Origin: an archaeon
GTDB lineage: Archaea; Nanobdellota; Nanobdellia; Woesearchaeales; GW2011-AR9
DNA: 64,000 nt
Reading direction: 5' to 3'
Assembly: GCA_030704845.1 (NCBI GenBank)
Contig: JAUYKZ010000009.1
Span: 1-64,000 of the forward strand
Below the pieces are notes generated by a model. The model worked only from the letters and a program-made list of their open reading frames with translations, did no database searches and was not told where the DNA came from. The translations under genes and the position numbers were made by a program. Below, in pieces: positions 62,685 to 64,000 of this stretch. How positions within the stretch are numbered: position 1 is the stretch's first letter; the number at the start of each line of letters is the position of its first letter.

Positions 62685-64000
62685 TCACTCCATGATTTTT
62701 CTCAATGCAGGATGCATGTCCATCATGTGCTGTTTAGCAATTTCTTCATATAATTTATAGACAATCATTACCGCAAGTAAGATACCGGTACCATTAGCTA
62801 AAGTACCCATCAAATCTGCAAGAGCTGCCAGTAATCCTATGGCTGCTCCTCCAACAATAGTTAAAGGCCAAATATATCTACTAAGTATTTTTTCAAGAAC
62901 TCTTTCATCTCTTCTAAATCCGGAAATCTGAAGACCGGAATTCATGATTTGTTTAGCTTGACTTTTTGCATCCATTCCAGCTGTCTGTACCCAAAAGATA
63001 CTGAATATTACTGATCCAATCATGAAAACAACCACATAAATTAGAGCTTGCCCAATATTTGAAAGAGTAAAACTCCCTTGAATAATACTTGCGACGATGT
63101 TCGGCGGACTTAACCAATAGACTAAACCGCTGATAGGAGTATTACCCGCGAATGTACCAAAAATTGGATGACCCCAGTTTTCTAATAATCTTGCAAAGAG
63201 TTGGATGTTAGCCATTAACGCTGCAATTAAAATTACCGGGATGTTTGAAGTATAAAAGAAATTTAACGGCCATCTGATTCCATATCCTCTTGCCTTACCA
63301 AACGATAACGGGATTTCTACTTTCATTGCCTGACCAAAGACACAGACAGCAAAAATGATTATAGTTGCAACAATTGCTGCAATTTGTAAAGTTGCTGTAA
63401 TCGCATCACCAGCAGCTAATGATTGGAAAAAGGCAGGAATTGCACCGGAGGCAATATCTGGATTCGTAGGTGACGGGAAAAAGTTAAGAGTTCTAATTAA
63501 AATTTGCTGAGCTACACCTGCTACGATAAACAAACTGATCCCGGAACCAAATCCCCATTTGTTAACAACATCATCCATCAGCATGATTAATAATCCGCCA
63601 ATAATTAGTTGGATGATAAGCATAATTTCTAATTGACCAAAAAGAGATGTGCCCGCGAGAGCTGATGATGGAGCTAATCCACCCATTAATACGTAAATTG
63701 AAGCCTCAAAAATTACGAAGAATATAGAAGTTAATTTTTGTAAAGCCTGGAATCTTTGTCTTCCTTCTGTAGTCGTAGTGTCAATGTTTAATATTCCCGT
63801 CCCAGATAATAATTGAAGAACAATAGAACCGGTAACTAAAGGACCGATACCGAGAGAGATAATACTTCCAAAAGATGCACCCAAGATTATTGAAAGAAAT
63901 TCAAATTGTTGAAGAGCATTTTCTCCCAATCCAAAAAGAGGAACTAAACCTAAGATGTAAAATAGAACTAAACAGGATAACGTCCAAGTTAATTTTTGTT
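62685..64000 (-). CDS. secY: Preprotein translocase subunit SecY (5' end beyond window)
   Basis: Channel of the Sec translocon. The visible part covers the last 438 codons. The frame continues upstream past the TTG at 63929 to the window edge (QKLTWTLS, then LFYILGLVPLFGLGEN), so the N-terminus lies outside. Ten or so helices are visible. KVEIPLSFGKARGYG and SGLQISGFRRDERVLEKILSRYIWP are the cytosolic loops that contact the ribosome and SRP receptor. Confidence 0.95.
   Translation of the reverse strand, partial: QKLTWTLSCLVLFYILGLVPLFGLGENALQQFEFLSIILGASFGSIISLGIGPLVTGSIVLQLLSGTGILNIDTTTTEGRQRFQALQKLTSIFFVIFEASIYVLMGGLAPSSALAGTSLFGQLEIMLIIQLIIGGLLIMLMDDVVNKWGFGSGISLFIVAGVAQQILIRTLNFFPSPTNPDIASGAIPAFFQSLAAGDAITATLQIAAIVATIIIFAVCVFGQAMKVEIPLSFGKARGYGIRWPLNFFYTSNIPVILIAALMANIQLFARLLENWGHPIFGTFAGNTPISGLVYWLSPPNIVASIIQGSFTLSNIGQALIYVVVFMIGSVIFSIFWVQTAGMDAKSQAKQIMNSGLQISGFRRDERVLEKILSRYIWPLTIVGGAAIGLLAALADLMGTLANGTGILLAVMIVYKLYEEIAKQHMMDMHPALRKIME

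Overview
The window is an AT-rich, gene-dense piece of an archaeal chromosome. Archaeal markers seen directly include ribosomal proteins eS19, eS1, eL39, eL31, eL35 (L35Ae), eL14 and eL34, a group II chaperonin, aPelota, Cbf5, the archaeal/eukaryotic-type PheS and PheT, HerA, an AglB/STT3 oligosaccharyltransferase, type II methionine aminopeptidase, a TrmB-type regulator and SecY beside an EMC3/DUF106 protein. Many genes have a TTTATAAA-type TATA box about 26 bp before the start codon. The mixture of archaeal information genes, bacterial-type envelope genes (FemAB-like, UppP, GH3, Wzx-like) and a 5S rRNA gene apart from 16S/23S suggests a DPANN lineage such as Woesearchaeota. That placement is inference.

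Layout. 1-28 kb is mainly surface-glycan and N-glycosylation biosynthesis: acetyltransferase, UDP-GlcNAc 2-epimerase, GT2, DegT aminotransferase, a pair of small DMT/SMR proteins, two FemAB-like acyltransferases, NodB deacetylase, GT-C transferase, Alg13/Alg14 pair, Wzx-like flippase, cobalamin radical SAM protein, AglB, UppP, UDP-sugar dehydrogenase, 4-epimerase and nucleotidyltransferase. A 934-bp IS5-like insertion sequence (4019-4952) interrupts it. An ATP-citrate-lyase-like gene pair lies at 22-25 kb.

28-45 kb is housekeeping: an isolated 5S rRNA gene (found here on the minus strand, unlinked to 16S/23S), methionine aminopeptidase, hisS with two different tRNA-His genes upstream and a coupled 55-aa membrane ORF downstream, a CDP-alcohol transferase/lipid-kinase fusion, thermosome, presenilin-type protease, HerA and ribosomal proteins. 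45-54 kb holds envelope genes of mostly unknown function (GT2, TIM-barrel protein, cysteine-less C39-like protein, GH3, Cys-rich anchored protein, lipoprotein operon). 54-64 kb holds pelota, a TrmB-like regulator, pheS-yip1-pheT and the eL14/eL34/EMC3/SecY block.

The most unusual signal is non-coding: a family of about 93-bp repeats (four copies), each two consecutive perfect or near-perfect hairpins bounded by TATACT...AGTATA. One copy carries a second element of the same architecture but unrelated stem sequence inserted in a hairpin loop, with a TATA duplication. An 88-nt fully paired cloverleaf-like palindrome lies beside another copy, just upstream of the eS19 promoter.
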